This document shows, in pieces, positions 22,784 to 33,258 of a DNA stretch of 64,000 nt. The first letter of the stretch is position 1. Every line of letters starts with the position of its first letter. The DNA lies in assembly GCA_030295235.1 (NCBI GenBank), contig AP026129.1, forward strand, positions 1,240,001 through 1,304,000, written 5' to 3'. A model generated the notes under the pieces. That model did no database searches and was not told the origin of the DNA. It worked only from the letters and a program-made list of their open reading frames with translations. The translations under genes were made by a program, and so were the position numbers. The DNA is from Fistulifera solaris. Its lineage: Eukaryota; Bacillariophyta; Bacillariophyceae; Naviculales; Stauroneidaceae.

Positions 22784-24198
22784 TTCCAAGTGCTTCAGCC
22801 ACGAACAGTCACCTTGGAATTTACCTCAGTTTGAAAATTTTTTATGTTTGCTTGCTCGACCAGGGTGAAAAGCGAAATCAATTCAAAATCAGAAGGAAAA
22901 TCCTTTCATCTTTCATGTTAATCGTCGATCCGAAAGCGGAGAAGTTTTGCTTTCACATTTTTCTGTAAGAATGACCCTTGCATATTGCATTGTGATGTCG
23001 TTATGTCCGATTTTCGCTAATGTTCTTCTTGGCGTATGGCGTAGTCATGATTTGTCAATTTCATTCACAGAAACATGTCGAACAGGTACTCTTTTCGCTA
23101 TCTTTAAGCTATCTTTACGTTTTATGTTCCCTACTTTCATGTCAGGTCCCGTACAGTTTGGAGAAGAGTCTCGACGAAGGTCTCCAACGGTAGAACATTT
23201 ACAACGAGTTCCTTGGTGCCCTTTAAGTTTCCAGTTGTCATTATTCAAAAGTTGGACATAGTGTCGATTGAGGTGGATACGTTCTTTCCTTTTCTACGAC
23301 CAAAATGACTAGTCTGAAGTCTGAATGACTATTCTCTAAAAAGCTACGTTGAACCTTGAACAAGTGTTAGATGGTCAAAGCTAATGTGTTGTAGGTCTGC
23401 ACGTCGTCAATCGTAGATTCAACAAAGTTTAGAAAAAGTGTTTTCTAAAACAAAATGAGACTCACTAGAGCTTAAAAAGAGTGGCTTGATGATTAGGTGG
23501 CCGGTGGCTGGAAAAGTGGCGGCTAATATACTACGGAGTAGTATTCTAAGGAACTCTAGGTCTAATACAAAGTACATGAGTGAGTGAGGAAGAAGATGAG
23601 TTGATCGCGCGGCAAACTAGACTTTGAGTATCTAGGTCTCTTGAGGCATAGTACGTTTCATTCCGTAAAATTTAAGTCGTTGCATTGACTTTGACCAACG
23701 AATTTCTCTGATGTTTCCATGAAACGTCAAAGAGGTGGCACAATAAGCTACAATAGCTATGAAGTTGAACAAAAAAATACTAGACTAGATCTAGAGAGGG
23801 GTCTACCGTAAATAATGTTCGTTTTCACGTTGACACGGCTCCTCGAAGAGTCTGGAAATTGAAATGATATACCCCGGACTCCGGAGTAATACGAAACTCT
23901 GTCTTGACGTGATGCGTAAAAACGTGAAGGAATTATCCTGTATCCTGTATAAGTATACCGTACAGTATACGGAAAGCGGTAGAAGGCATACTGACACCTG
24001 GTACCGGTACTGGTACTCCGTATTTCGCAACCCTCAACGCTCGCGTGTGTCGCGTGCTGTATAATTTTCACCTTTCAACTTCAGCATTGCGGCGCTGACC
24101 ATGACAACTATAACTACGGTACCCCTTTAACGCCTTTGTTCGTCATTATTGATCAAAGTTAGCAAACAGAGTCAATTTAATACTGTGATAAAAGAGAA
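22784..24198. other. Intergenic before the hAT gene
   Basis: About 1.4 kb. Contains two TACGGAGTA-type sites (23532-23540, 24014-24022) and GGTACCGGTAC-like sequence near 24000-24015. No gene is supported. I looked here for the left terminal inverted repeat of the hAT element and found none by eye. Confidence 0.5.
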
Positions 24199-26401
24199 AT
24201 GGGAAAATCCGGCATTAGCTTCATCGAAAGTCACATCACTACGGTGCGGCATGGCGATACCTTCGAACGAACCTGCAAATATTGCCCCGCGACACGGAAA
24301 AGCCAGCAATTGCAAGCTCCTCGATGGGCGGTTCATTTTATTGAATGCGAAGCGTGTCCGCGGGCGGTGAAAGTCGAAGCCTACCGTAGATATCCTGCCA
24401 GCAAGGAAGTGAAAGCTGCGGCGATTGAAGCCAACATTTTGTGCGAGACGACGGGAAGCATGTTTGACAATAATGCGCAGGATGTCGCGTTGAGCATGGT
24501 GTCTTTGAGTGCACCGCGCGTCTCTTCCGTGGCGAGCACGAATAAGAAAGAGAGATCACCAGCACCCAAGAAACAAAAGACTTTAATGGAGGTCTATGAC
24601 CAGAAATGTCATCCGGTAAAAGCGGCACGCATCCGTGAGAAAATTACGGCCTTTTTGATTGAAGCGGGCATCTCCATCAGTGCCGTTGAAACACCCGCGT
24701 TCGGTGAACTGCTTCGAGAGCTCAATCCGGACTTTGCGCCTTTGATGGTACCGGCGCGGCAGTTGCTGCGTCAGGATCTGGTGCGCTACCACGACAAGAT
24801 CCAAGAGACCATCCAATTGGCCATTACCCGACAGCCGGAGAAGTACATGACGCTAGGCATTGACAGTTTTGTCAATGAAAATGGTGATCAAGTGTACATC
24901 TTTACCGCGGCAAAAGGCGACAAAGTGTTGTTCGTGGATTGTGTGTATATGACCAAAGAATGGCAGAGCGAACAAGAAATCGCCAGGATCATTCTGGCTC
25001 AGCTTCGCGCTGTGGCGGATGGGCAACCCGTCGAGGCCGTCTTTGGGGGTTTTGTGTTTGATCCCACCAAAGTGGATCCAGGAGCCGGTAAAGTCGTTCA
25101 AGAGGAGTTTTCCAAGCTGATGGTTTCGGGGTGCAGCACTCATGCGGCGGACCTTCTCGTGGAAGAGTTTGCCAAGATTCGCGTGATTCGTGAAACCGTG
25201 GAGGATGGCTTCTTTGTAGCCAAATTTGTGAAAGAACACGATCGGGTAAAGGTTCTTTACAAAAATCATCTGATCAATTTAGGAAAGGGAACACCACAGA
25301 ATCCCACCGCCCAGATGCGCGTTGCCTATTGCAATCATACTCTCAAGCATGTACTGGGGGAGAGTTGCTGCAACATCAAAATCATGCGGAGTTTGATGTC
25401 CGATCCTGCGTGGGATGAAGTCGTCAGTACTATTGACCAAGAAGAGGTATCAAAATTTGTCCGTTTGATCAAAGGAGCGGAGAGTCATTCTTTTATGAAA
25501 AGAATTGATGCCGTGCAGATGCTTACTTCGACAGTTGCAGTATTTATTGCTCATATCGAGAGACGAAGTGTTCGAGGAAGCTGGATTATTCCTCTGTTTG
25601 AAGCTTTCAAAAGGATATCTGGTATTGGCAAAATGAGCCTAGTGTTTCCCTCATCCTAGGGGTAGAAGCATGTGAGGCTGTCTTGGCTACCTTTTCCAGT
25701 AGATATAGAGGAGACGAGGACAGTGGCGTGAAGACAATTTACAATCAGGAGCTCTTGCTTTCTATGATCTTGGATCCCTATACCTCAGTACCGAGAAACG
25801 ACTTGACTGCCATTGAGCCCAACTGGTTAAAAGACTGCCGCAGTGTCCTCGAGCGATACTACGGCAGCGGTACAGCAGAAGCTCACGTAGCGGAATTTGA
25901 ACTCATGGGATTAGTTGATGCGGTAACAGAGGGCCGAGGCATATTTGGGGAGAGTGCAATTCGTTTGCAGACCATGATTCGTCAAGGCGAACAAGAAGAG
26001 TCACACGGTTTGTACCACGTCAAGAGAATAGTGAAGCAGCAGCTGGCTATGCTCAGAGGGACGCCGGTCACCATTTGGCGGACAAGCTTTGCAATGGAGT
26101 ATCCAAGGCTCGCTGAAATAATGGAGAGATTGCTACCACTAACCATTCAATCAGGTGATGTTGAGCGTTGCTGCCAATTAAACAAGCTTATCCAAGCAAA
26201 ATGTGGAACAGCTTGCCTAAGGCCAGCTTCAAAATGCTCGTTGGTTGCCATGTCAATTCTCGTCTTCAGCGATTAATGGCGTCTTCCGTGAAAGGGAGCC
26301 CAGATCTTGCTGAAGATGGGATGGATATTGCACCAATCAATGAGGGCTTTCTCTCCGAGAGAGCCATCGATTTGCTTGACGAGGATTCAGGTGAAGAATA
26401 G
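24199..26401 (+). mobile_element. hAT-family transposase gene (DUF659 type)
   Basis: About 733 residues. The N-terminal BED-type zinc finger is TCKYCPA...HFIECEACP (Cx2C...Hx4C). The DUF659 core has LGIDSFVNENGDQ (first acidic residue), VFDPTKVDPGAGK (second) and SGCSTHAADLLVEEF. The C-terminal hAT dimerisation region runs YPRLAEIMERLLPLT...GDVERCCQ (third acidic residue) through WNSLPKASFKMLVG. All three catalytic acids seem present. Two short A runs (A4 at 25609-25612 and 26198-26201) must each be one base longer for a single reading, which is the same artefact seen in host genes. An acidic tail ends at 26401. hAT transposases cut and paste by hairpin ends. I see no terminal inverted repeats or 8-bp target duplication, so it may be an old or domesticated copy. 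Confidence 0.8.
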
Positions 26402-26718
26402 GGGGAGCAACCTAACGGCAATTCATTGTAGGACTAACAGTACCTGGTAGTAACAATGTATCAAGACCTTCGCGTCTCGTTTCACTAATTTTCTTGGGAC
26501 TGAACTAGGCAGAAATTCGAAATTCATAAAGTGCCTTTTATCGTCAAAAGCCAAGCGACTAGCTTTCAGCGAACCCAATAAACCAAACCATAGAGAGTTG
26601 GAAATGCAACGATACGGATAATGATCATTCTGGATATTGATCAAGCCAGTAATTAAAGCTAACGCCCTCACAAGGCGACTATACTAAACAAGCTGCTCTA
26701 AATATCCAGCCCTTAATT
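26402..26718. other. Intergenic between the hAT gene and PurC
   Basis: About 317 bp between converging genes. No ORF or repeat recognised. Confidence 0.5.
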
Positions 26719-28193
26719 TTACGACTGACGAAGTAGAGAATCCATCGCTTCTTTCAATGAGCTCTCGCCTCCCAGTAATTCCAATAACGGAAAATCTTTC
26801 CAAGTGATCATTTCATAAAGAGTAATATATCTTCTCGCCAGCTCCAGCACCAAATCACGTGGTGCCTCGGGAAGAACCTCGTCGTTGTAAGGATCGCAAT
26901 TATCCCGAAACCACAATCGCAGAAATTCCTTATCGATATTGTCCGGTTCTTGTCCTAACGCCACTTTCTGCTGATAGGTACTCGCCAACCAATAACGAGA
27001 CGAATCCGGTGTATGCACTTCATCAATTAGTAAAATTTCCCCCGTTTCTTCGTCTCGACCAAATTCGTACTTCGTATCAACTAGAATCAATCCATGCTCT
27101 GCCGCAATTTGTTGTCCTAACGCAAAGACTTTCAGGGCCGCTTCCGCACAAACCTCCAAATCGTCCGGTGTCATCCATTGCTCGTCCACAATATCTTTCA
27201 TGGAAATCGGACGATCGTGTTCTTCTTCTTTCGTGGTGGGTGTCAAAAGATTGGTTGGCAATTTCTGATTCTTCACCATGCCATCGGCCAACTCATGACC
27301 ACAGTAACTACGGACACCTTTCTGGTAGTTGCTCCAAATCGAAGTCGATGTCGATCCGGTCATGTAGGATCTGATTTTAGTAGAGAATATATAAAAGTAA
27401 GAAAGCCTTACGAGAGCGAACTCGGCTCCATTTCAAACAACATATTACACAAAAACACGTACCGCACGACAAATTCAATCGGAAATGGTTTGCACTTGCG
27501 ACAGACACTAATATACGGATGCGGGACGGCCACCAAATGATTCGGAATAATGCTGGCCGTTTGTTCGAACCAAAACGCACTCGTCAAATTGAGGACAGCT
27601 CCCTTGAAGGGTACTTTGGCCAACATGCGGTCAAATCCGGATTGTCGATCGGTCGTCACCAAAGCCAGTAGTTGTTGGTCGGGAAGCTCAAAACGATCCC
27701 GGACTTTGCCGCGCATGGTACTTTGCAACGAATCGCCCGTGATTTGCAGTTGTTGATCGTAACACGTGGCCATGGCGTTGGCATAGAACGGCGACGACGT
27801 GCGCAATTGTGCATCTTGGACGAGACGGGCTTGTCGGTTCTCTAAAGTAACTTGTTCTACTATTTCGCGCAAGGTGGTCGAAGCCAACGAACAGCATTTC
27901 GCAATGGCCAGTGCTGTCGTAGCGACATCGTTCGCCGATGTCAAAGTAATGATCGGTGCCGTCGACTCGGTTTCCAGTATAGAAGTACTGGAGGTAGAAG
28001 GACCCAAGACAACAAACAAACTCGGTTGATTTTTGTGCAAAAGCAAAAGACGATCGGCCGGTGTTTGCGTCGATCGAATCAACACGTGACGCAGTCCAAA
28101 GCGTGACAGTAAAATGTCGCCGACGGCTAATGCATACGTTTGTAAGTCATGAGGAATTAACAACAGAATGACCGGCTCGGGCGATGAGGACAT
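26719..28193 (-). CDS. PURC: PurE-like/SAICAR synthetase fusion (2 exons)
   Basis: Exons (minus) 28193-27463 and 27370-26719 with a 92-bp intron (GTACG/CAG); the splice rebuilds VVRSYMTGSTSTSIW. About 460 residues. Residues about 145-460 are SAICAR synthetase: GKVRDRFELPDQQLLALVTTDRQSGFDR, VPFKGAVLNLTSAFWFEQT, IEFVVR, DTKYEFGRDEETGEILLIDEVHTPDSSRYW. It joins CAIR and aspartate in de novo purine synthesis. The first about 140 residues look like a worn AIR-carboxylase (PurE) domain: TPADRLLLLHKN resembles the PurE SAHRTPDR helix, but the His is lost and the glycine-rich GAGGAAHLPG loop is absent. The PurC call is firm. The PurE remnant is inference from weak similarity. Confidence 0.9.
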
Positions 28194-28607
28194 GTTGATG
28201 ATTGATTTGTATTAGAAAAAGAGGAAAATCGAAGGAAATATGAAGCAACGGTGGCGATCCTTTTCTCTATACACTATACTTGTTTCTCGGAAAAACGTTT
28301 TTCGTGGATGGGGCGATGCTCGTCTTATTGTTCGTTTTCTCGGCTGCGCTTTTGCGGTTCGGGGGAAAAGACTCGCACGGATGCCAGCCAGACGCTCACA
28401 GGAATAAGAAAAAACGAACGGTGGATTACGCATCTTTCGTGACTGCATATCGGCAAGACCAAAAGGGACTCAATGCCTTGGGATAAAAAATAATGTGGCA
28501 CCGATGATGATGCCGCATAGGAAAAAAAAGCGTTTTACTTTTGTGCCGTCGCATACATCGTTTCTATTCCATTTGCTTTGCATTCATTTCTATTCATTCT
28601 GCCCTTT
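28194..28607. other. Divergent upstream region of PurC and small membrane protein
   Basis: About 410 bp between a minus-strand and a plus-strand gene, likely holding both promoters. A 57-codon ORF from ATG 28316 with a hydrophobic start (MLVLLFVFSAALL) lies here; I do not call it a gene. Confidence 0.45.
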
Positions 28608-28891
28608 ATGCAATACCGCGTCACCGTCCCCGAGGGTGTCGAAGGAGGACACGTTGTATCCGTCAATGCCGAAGGCACCAATTCCAAGTCCGCGTGCCTT
28701 CGGATGTACAAGCGGGAGAATCGTTTCTCTTTACGGTCGAAGCGGAAAAACCTCATACCTTGATTGTGTTTCACAATGTTCAGGATTTGGGGATTGCCTT
28801 GTGTTTGGGGGGTGCAATTGGCATGGCGATTGTAGTGGGGTTTGTTATGGGTGTGTTGTTGGTCACCGAGCCTTTATTGCCTCCAATATGA
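28608..28891 (+). CDS. Small membrane protein with VPEGV-type domain
   Basis: About 94 residues. MQYRVTVPEGVEGGHVVSVNA is followed by QFQVRVPSDVQAGESFLFTVE, which together form the pattern VxVPxGVxxGxxxxVxxxGxxFxVxVPxxVxxG common in stramenopile proteins of unknown role. A single transmembrane helix follows (GIALCLGGAIGMAIVVGFVMGVLLV). The two halves lie in different frames unless CC at 28678-28679 is CCC. I start at ATG 28608. No catalytic residues are visible. Converges on the LarE-like gene with a 125-bp gap. Confidence 0.6.
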
Positions 28892-29016
28892 CGAAAGGAG
28901 TCATGAGAAAAGAAAGCAATGTGATGGTAAAGAGAAGGAGCTGCCACCGAACACTCTTATAATGATACATTAGATAAAACTTTGGGCTTTTGATTTCATT
29001 TCATTTACCGAACTAT

Positions 29017-30051
29017 CTACTTTACGACTGCAACCGAACCGCTGCGAAACGCACGTACTTGAACGGCCGCGAATTGCAATTCCTCTTCCAGATAAGGCTT
29101 CCATTTTATCACATTTTTGTGTGCATACTCCAACAACTCGCCCTCATCGACTTCAATACAAACACGATTTTGGGCGAGCAAACGAACCCGTACATTGCAC
29201 GTTTCATCAACACCCAACTGCTGTCGCACAAATCGTTCCGCTTGTTCGATGCGTTTTAAATGATCTCGCGTGGCGGGTACCCCCAAGGCCAACCGTGATC
29301 GCAAACACGGACTCGCGGCAAAATTCCAATTCAATAAGCCCATATGCCGGGCCGCCAGTCGGACTTGTTGTTTGTCTACAAAGAGCAGTGGCGACTGAAC
29401 GCGAAAGTGTTGGGCCGCGAGTAATCCAACCCGGGTCGGATCTTTCGTGTCATCGGCGTTGGTCCCATTGTACAATTGCACCGCGTCATCGACGGACGCA
29501 TACACCGCCTTTAATGTCGAATACAGGTGCGTTTTGCACGCGAAACACGCCTGTCCGGCATTTTGTATGTACAACGGATCGTTCCCTTCGTGCGTGTAAA
29601 CGAATTGCAAAGGAATCCCAATTTGGGCGGCGACACGGACGGCCAAGTCACGTTGTTCGATCGGGACAGCCGGCGATAGTCCCAAGATGGCCCGTGCTTG
29701 TGGGGCGACGCGATGTACCAGTGCCGCCGTCAGGGACGAATCGACGCCACCGGAATAGGCAATAACATGATGATGCGTGGCGTTCTGTATCAAGGATTGG
29801 GTGTATTCGAGTAAGGAATCGACCAAGGCGGTTGCCTGTTGTGTATCGTATGATTGTGAAGTAGTCCGATATGTCGTAATTTCCACTGGGCTGGAGAAAG
29901 AAGAAGATTGCAGCATATTCCTTTTCCGATGGGCAGGTTGTAGTGAAGAATTTACATGTCCTGCAATCACCCGATGGCTTCGCATGTTCAAACTATGTAA
30001 AGTCTTACAATATTCTCTATCAGATCCTCTTGTTAACAGCAGTAGAATCAT
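29017..30051 (-). CDS. LarE-like ATP-dependent sacrificial sulfur transferase
   Basis: Complete 344-residue single-exon protein. The PP-loop SGGVDSSLTAALV (about residues 99-111) marks an N-type ATP pyrophosphatase. NADDTKDPTRVGLLAA and the ACFACKTHLY and ASPCLRSRLALGVPATRDHL segments fit LarE, which adenylates the nicotinate-derived carboxylate and donates sulfur for the nickel-pincer nucleotide cofactor of lactate racemase. The Cys residues in ACFAC and SPCLRSR are candidates for the sulfur donor or an Fe-S cluster. Which one cannot be settled here. LarB and LarC are not in the window. The start is ATG 30051; later Met codons could also serve. Eukaryotic LarE proteins are little studied, so the true substrate is open. 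Confidence 0.84.
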   Translation of the reverse strand: MILLLLTRGSDREYCKTLHSLNMRSHRVIAGHVNSSLQPAHRKRNMLQSSSFSSPVEITTYRTTSQSYDTQQATALVDSLLEYTQSLIQNATHHHVIAYSGGVDSSLTAALVHRVAPQARAILGLSPAVPIEQRDLAVRVAAQIGIPLQFVYTHEGNDPLYIQNAGQACFACKTHLYSTLKAVYASVDDAVQLYNGTNADDTKDPTRVGLLAAQHFRVQSPLLFVDKQQVRLAARHMGLLNWNFAASPCLRSRLALGVPATRDHLKRIEQAERFVRQQLGVDETCNVRVRLLAQNRVCIEVDEGELLEYAHKNVIKWKPYLEEELQFAAVQVRAFRSGSVAVVK

Positions 30052-30481
30052 ACGATCAGCAATCCTCGTCTAGATGAAGAATGTTCATTCTCATCGTGGC
30101 GCTGAGGTGTTGGCAAATATTACGGAGTACTCCGTAAGAAAAAAACGTTTTCGCCGTCACCAAAAATATACGGAGTATAATAAAATAACACGTGACTCGT
30201 GACTAGTTGTTCGGGAATGACTAGACCCAAAACGACGATGACTTCAAACTCGTGACCCAATGCGCAAAAATGGCTAATGGACGTGCCCGCAAACAAAATC
30301 TCCCCCCAAAACCCGATAATACGTCGAACGTTGACGCGTTTTCCTAATACGTAATGTCTTCAAAAACAGCGCTCTATAAGCCTATTCATTCGTATAATTA
30401 AGCGTACAAGTCACTCAAGTCAATACTACGCAACTCTTTGCAAAGTCCCTCGATTGATAAACATTCGAGGAGTTTAATCCG
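30052..30481. other. Intergenic with TACGGAGTA motifs
   Basis: About 430 bp. Contains the perfect palindrome TACGGAGTACTCCGTA (30121-30136) and a further TACGGAGTA (30169-30177). No gene. Confidence 0.55.
30121..30136. promoter_or_regulatory. Palindromic TACGGAGTACTCCGTA
   Basis: A perfect 16-bp palindrome made of two head-to-head TACGGAGTA half sites sharing their ends, 70 bp upstream of the LarE-like start. The same 9-mer recurs in four other intergenic places in the window. A protein-binding role is a guess. Confidence 0.4.
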
Positions 30482-33258
30482 TTACGCATCATCACGGATA
30501 CTTCTTCGCCCGATGATTCGTCCTTGTCGGCGACACAACCAAAAACGATCGGTGCGGCTGCACGTCAATCGATGATTTTGACATTCGAGTGACGATCGAG
30601 GCGCCCGATTGCACGATTGACACGTGGCGCGAGTCACACTGACCCACTTGCAATACGACGCCACACAATTCACACCGAGCGGCACGCCATTGACGATTGT
30701 TCCGCAATTGCCTCCCGACGGAATCGGAGTGCTCATGGTCGGAACCAGTGCTGGAGCAGGAGCGGGAACAGGTACTGGAACTGGTACGGGTAGGGGAACT
30801 GGTACAGGAACCGGTACGGGCAGTGGTGCTGGGACAGGAACTGGTAGGGGTGCTGGGACGGGGACAGGAACTGGTAGGGGTGCTGGAACTGGAACTGGTA
30901 GGGGTGCTGGGACCGGTACGGGCACTGGTAGGGGTGCTGGAACAGGAACGGTAACGGGCGCGGAGCACGCGTTGGTGCAAAGGCCTCCATTAGATGGACC
31001 ACCATAGATTGGGCAAAAGCCGGCTTGACAGTCGCATTGGCAGGTCTCAACGTTAAAGAACTGACCCCAGCCTTCACATTTGTATTTGGGAGCCGGTGGT
31101 AAACAACGAAACATGTCCGCCCGACTCTTACAGGTCTTGGGTACATATTTAGATTTCGGAACCGGATTGGCCATCCATTCGAGCAAATCCATGTTGGTGA
31201 CAAAATAGACATCATCGTAGGTGGCCATGGTCTGCTCGATCCACTGTTTGAGAGCGGCGCCGTTGGTCTTCAGCCACGACTCGTGCAAATAGATGCCAAA
31301 GGGTGCTCGGTTTCCATGGTAGCGGCGCTCAAAATTCTGCTGCACATCTTTCGTAAACGTTGGGTAATCCATAATGTCGAATATCATCGTGTCATTCTGA
31401 TCGAACCAACGATACATGGGAATTTCCCACATGCCCGGATACGATTGATTGATGCAGCGACCATCGCAAGTGATGCTGCCAGTAAAGCCATTTTCTAAGG
31501 TAAAGGGCCACGTGTTGTTGACTCCAAAGCCAGAATCCACATGATCACCGGGTATCAATGTGGTATCGTAAATGACTTTCAGCTCAGCCAGATTGACAAA
31601 TGTCGTGCTGTCAAAGTCCAAGTAAGGTGCGCGGAAACCCGTTACTTCCGATGTCGGCACACCGCACGCGACCAATTGATCCATGGCGCTTTTAATCTCC
31701 GCCACCGTCGGTTTTCCGGTGTGCAAGCCGGTGTGATGGCCGTGTTCGACGGCTCCGGTGTTGTACATGAATTTGACGGCGTCGCACATGGTCCAGTCAA
31801 AGGACGTGAAAAGCGTGATGCGCGGTGGACAACCGCGGCTGTCCTGAATGTCGAAAATGTATTTCTTGTATTCGACGAACTTTTCTTCCGTTAATCCATC
31901 GTCAAAACTCAATGTTACGAAGAAGGGAATGTCTTTGGTATCCATGATATGTTTGAATGGAAATCGAGAAGCAGGAACTACCGCAGATGAAACAGGAGTG
32001 GGAGCCGAAGGAACATGGGGTGCTGAAGGAACAGGAGCCGGTGCCGATGGAACCGGAACAGGTGCTGAAGGTACGGGGACTGGTGCAGGAGGTGTAGGAG
32101 CTGGGCAATTCCAGTCTACGCAAGAGCCTCCATTGTCGGGTCCACCGTTTATTGGACAAAAGCCTGGTTTGCAGTCGCACTTGCATGTTTCAAAATTGAA
32201 ATGTTGCCCATAGTGTACACACTGGTAGGATGGACCTGGAGGAAGACAACCAAACATCTCCTCTCTGCTTTTGCAGGCCTTGGGTACGTAATACGATTTT
32301 GGAACAGGGTTGGTCATCCATTCAATCAAGTCCATATTTGTGACAAAGTAGACATCATCGTAAGTTGCCAAGGTCTGTTCAATCCATTGTTTGAGGTCGG
32401 CACCATGGGTTTTTTCTCTGAACCAAGGTTCATGCAGATAAATTCCAAAGGGTGCACGGTTTCCGAAATAGCGGCGCTCAAACATCTGCTGAACATCTGA
32501 AGCGAAGTTCGGGTAATCCATGCCATCTAGTACACTATTATTAGTGCCGTACCAGCGATACATCGGAATTTCCCACAAGTCGGGGTAGGATTGGTTGATG
32601 CACCTACCGCCGCAAGTGATGCTTCCAGTGAATCCGTTTTCCAGCGTGAAGGGCCACGTGTTGTTCACTCCGTATCCCGAATCCATATCATCACCTTGTA
32701 TCAACGTTGAGTCGTACATAACTTTCAGTTCAATAAGATGCGAGAAGGTATGAGTGTCAAATTCCAGGTAGGGGGCGCGAAAACCAGTGAGTTTCGAAGC
32801 CGGTACTCCGCAAGCTATCAACTGATCCATCGCGCTCTTGATCTCCTCAATCGGCGGCTTCCCTTTATGCGTTCCTGTATGGTGACCCTGCTCCACTGCA
32901 CCGGTGTTGTACATGAATCTGATGGCATCGCATTGCGTCCAGTCGAAGGAAGTGAAAAGCGTCATGCGCGGTGGACAGCCTCGGCTGTCCTGAATGTCGA
33001 GAATGTACTTTTTGTAGGTGGCAAACTTTTCAGCCGTAACACCATCATCTGAGGTTATAGTGATAAATTGAGGTAGGTTGTTGGTCTCGATGATATCTCT
33101 GAATGGAAAGCGCGAAGGAGGAAACACCGCCTGAAATAAATGGAAAAATGAGCACCTTTTCGATCGCATGGTACCATTCAGTTTGTGATCAATTTACTCA
33201 CGGCGTTCACTCCACTTGAGGAAGCTATCAAAGAGGTCAAAAGGCTGTAGAGCTTCAT
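30482..33258 (-). CDS. Secreted protein with two polysaccharide deacetylase (NodB) domains (2 exons)
   Basis: Exons (minus) 33258-33202 and 33130-30482, 71-bp intron; about 900 residues. Exon 1 codes for a signal peptide ([19 protein letters not shown]). Domain 1 lies at about residues 25-330 and domain 2 at about 405-680, each with NodB-like landmarks: TSDDGVT / SFDDGLT (motif 1, two Asp), GHHTGTH / GHHTGLH (metal His pair), GFRAPYL (motif 3), and a HEPW/HESW end. Each domain is followed by a Cys-rich module ([11 protein letters not shown] / [11 protein letters not shown]). Linkers are APVPVPSAP repeats, and a long VPVPAP tail lies at about 745-815. The family deacetylates chitin-like or peptidoglycan-like glycans. 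A cell-wall or exopolysaccharide substrate is inferred. Domain 1 has Ser where most have Phe before DD. The exact C-terminus is uncertain because of low-complexity sequence. Confidence 0.88.
30747..30957 (-). repeat. Val-Pro-Ala low-complexity coding repeat
   Basis: Imperfect short tandem repeats (GGNACNGG-like units on the plus strand) encode alternating PVPVPVPAP in the tail of the deacetylase-like protein. This type of tract expands and contracts by slippage. Confidence 0.8.

Noticed and set aside
22003-22968. Long plus-strand open frame of 321 codons
   Set aside because: It lies opposite the Ser/Arg-rich gene. The composition (hydrophobic, many Phe/Leu/Ser) is what the complement of Ser/Arg-rich codons gives, with no family signal.
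23045-23248. Minus-strand 67-codon frame, possible 5' exon of the Ser/Arg-rich gene
   Set aside because: No ATG, no clear splice donor to the downstream exon that I could confirm.
28316-28489. 57-codon ORF with hydrophobic start
   Set aside because: No family signal, lies in the divergent promoter region of PurC; a hydrophobic N-terminus alone is weak support.
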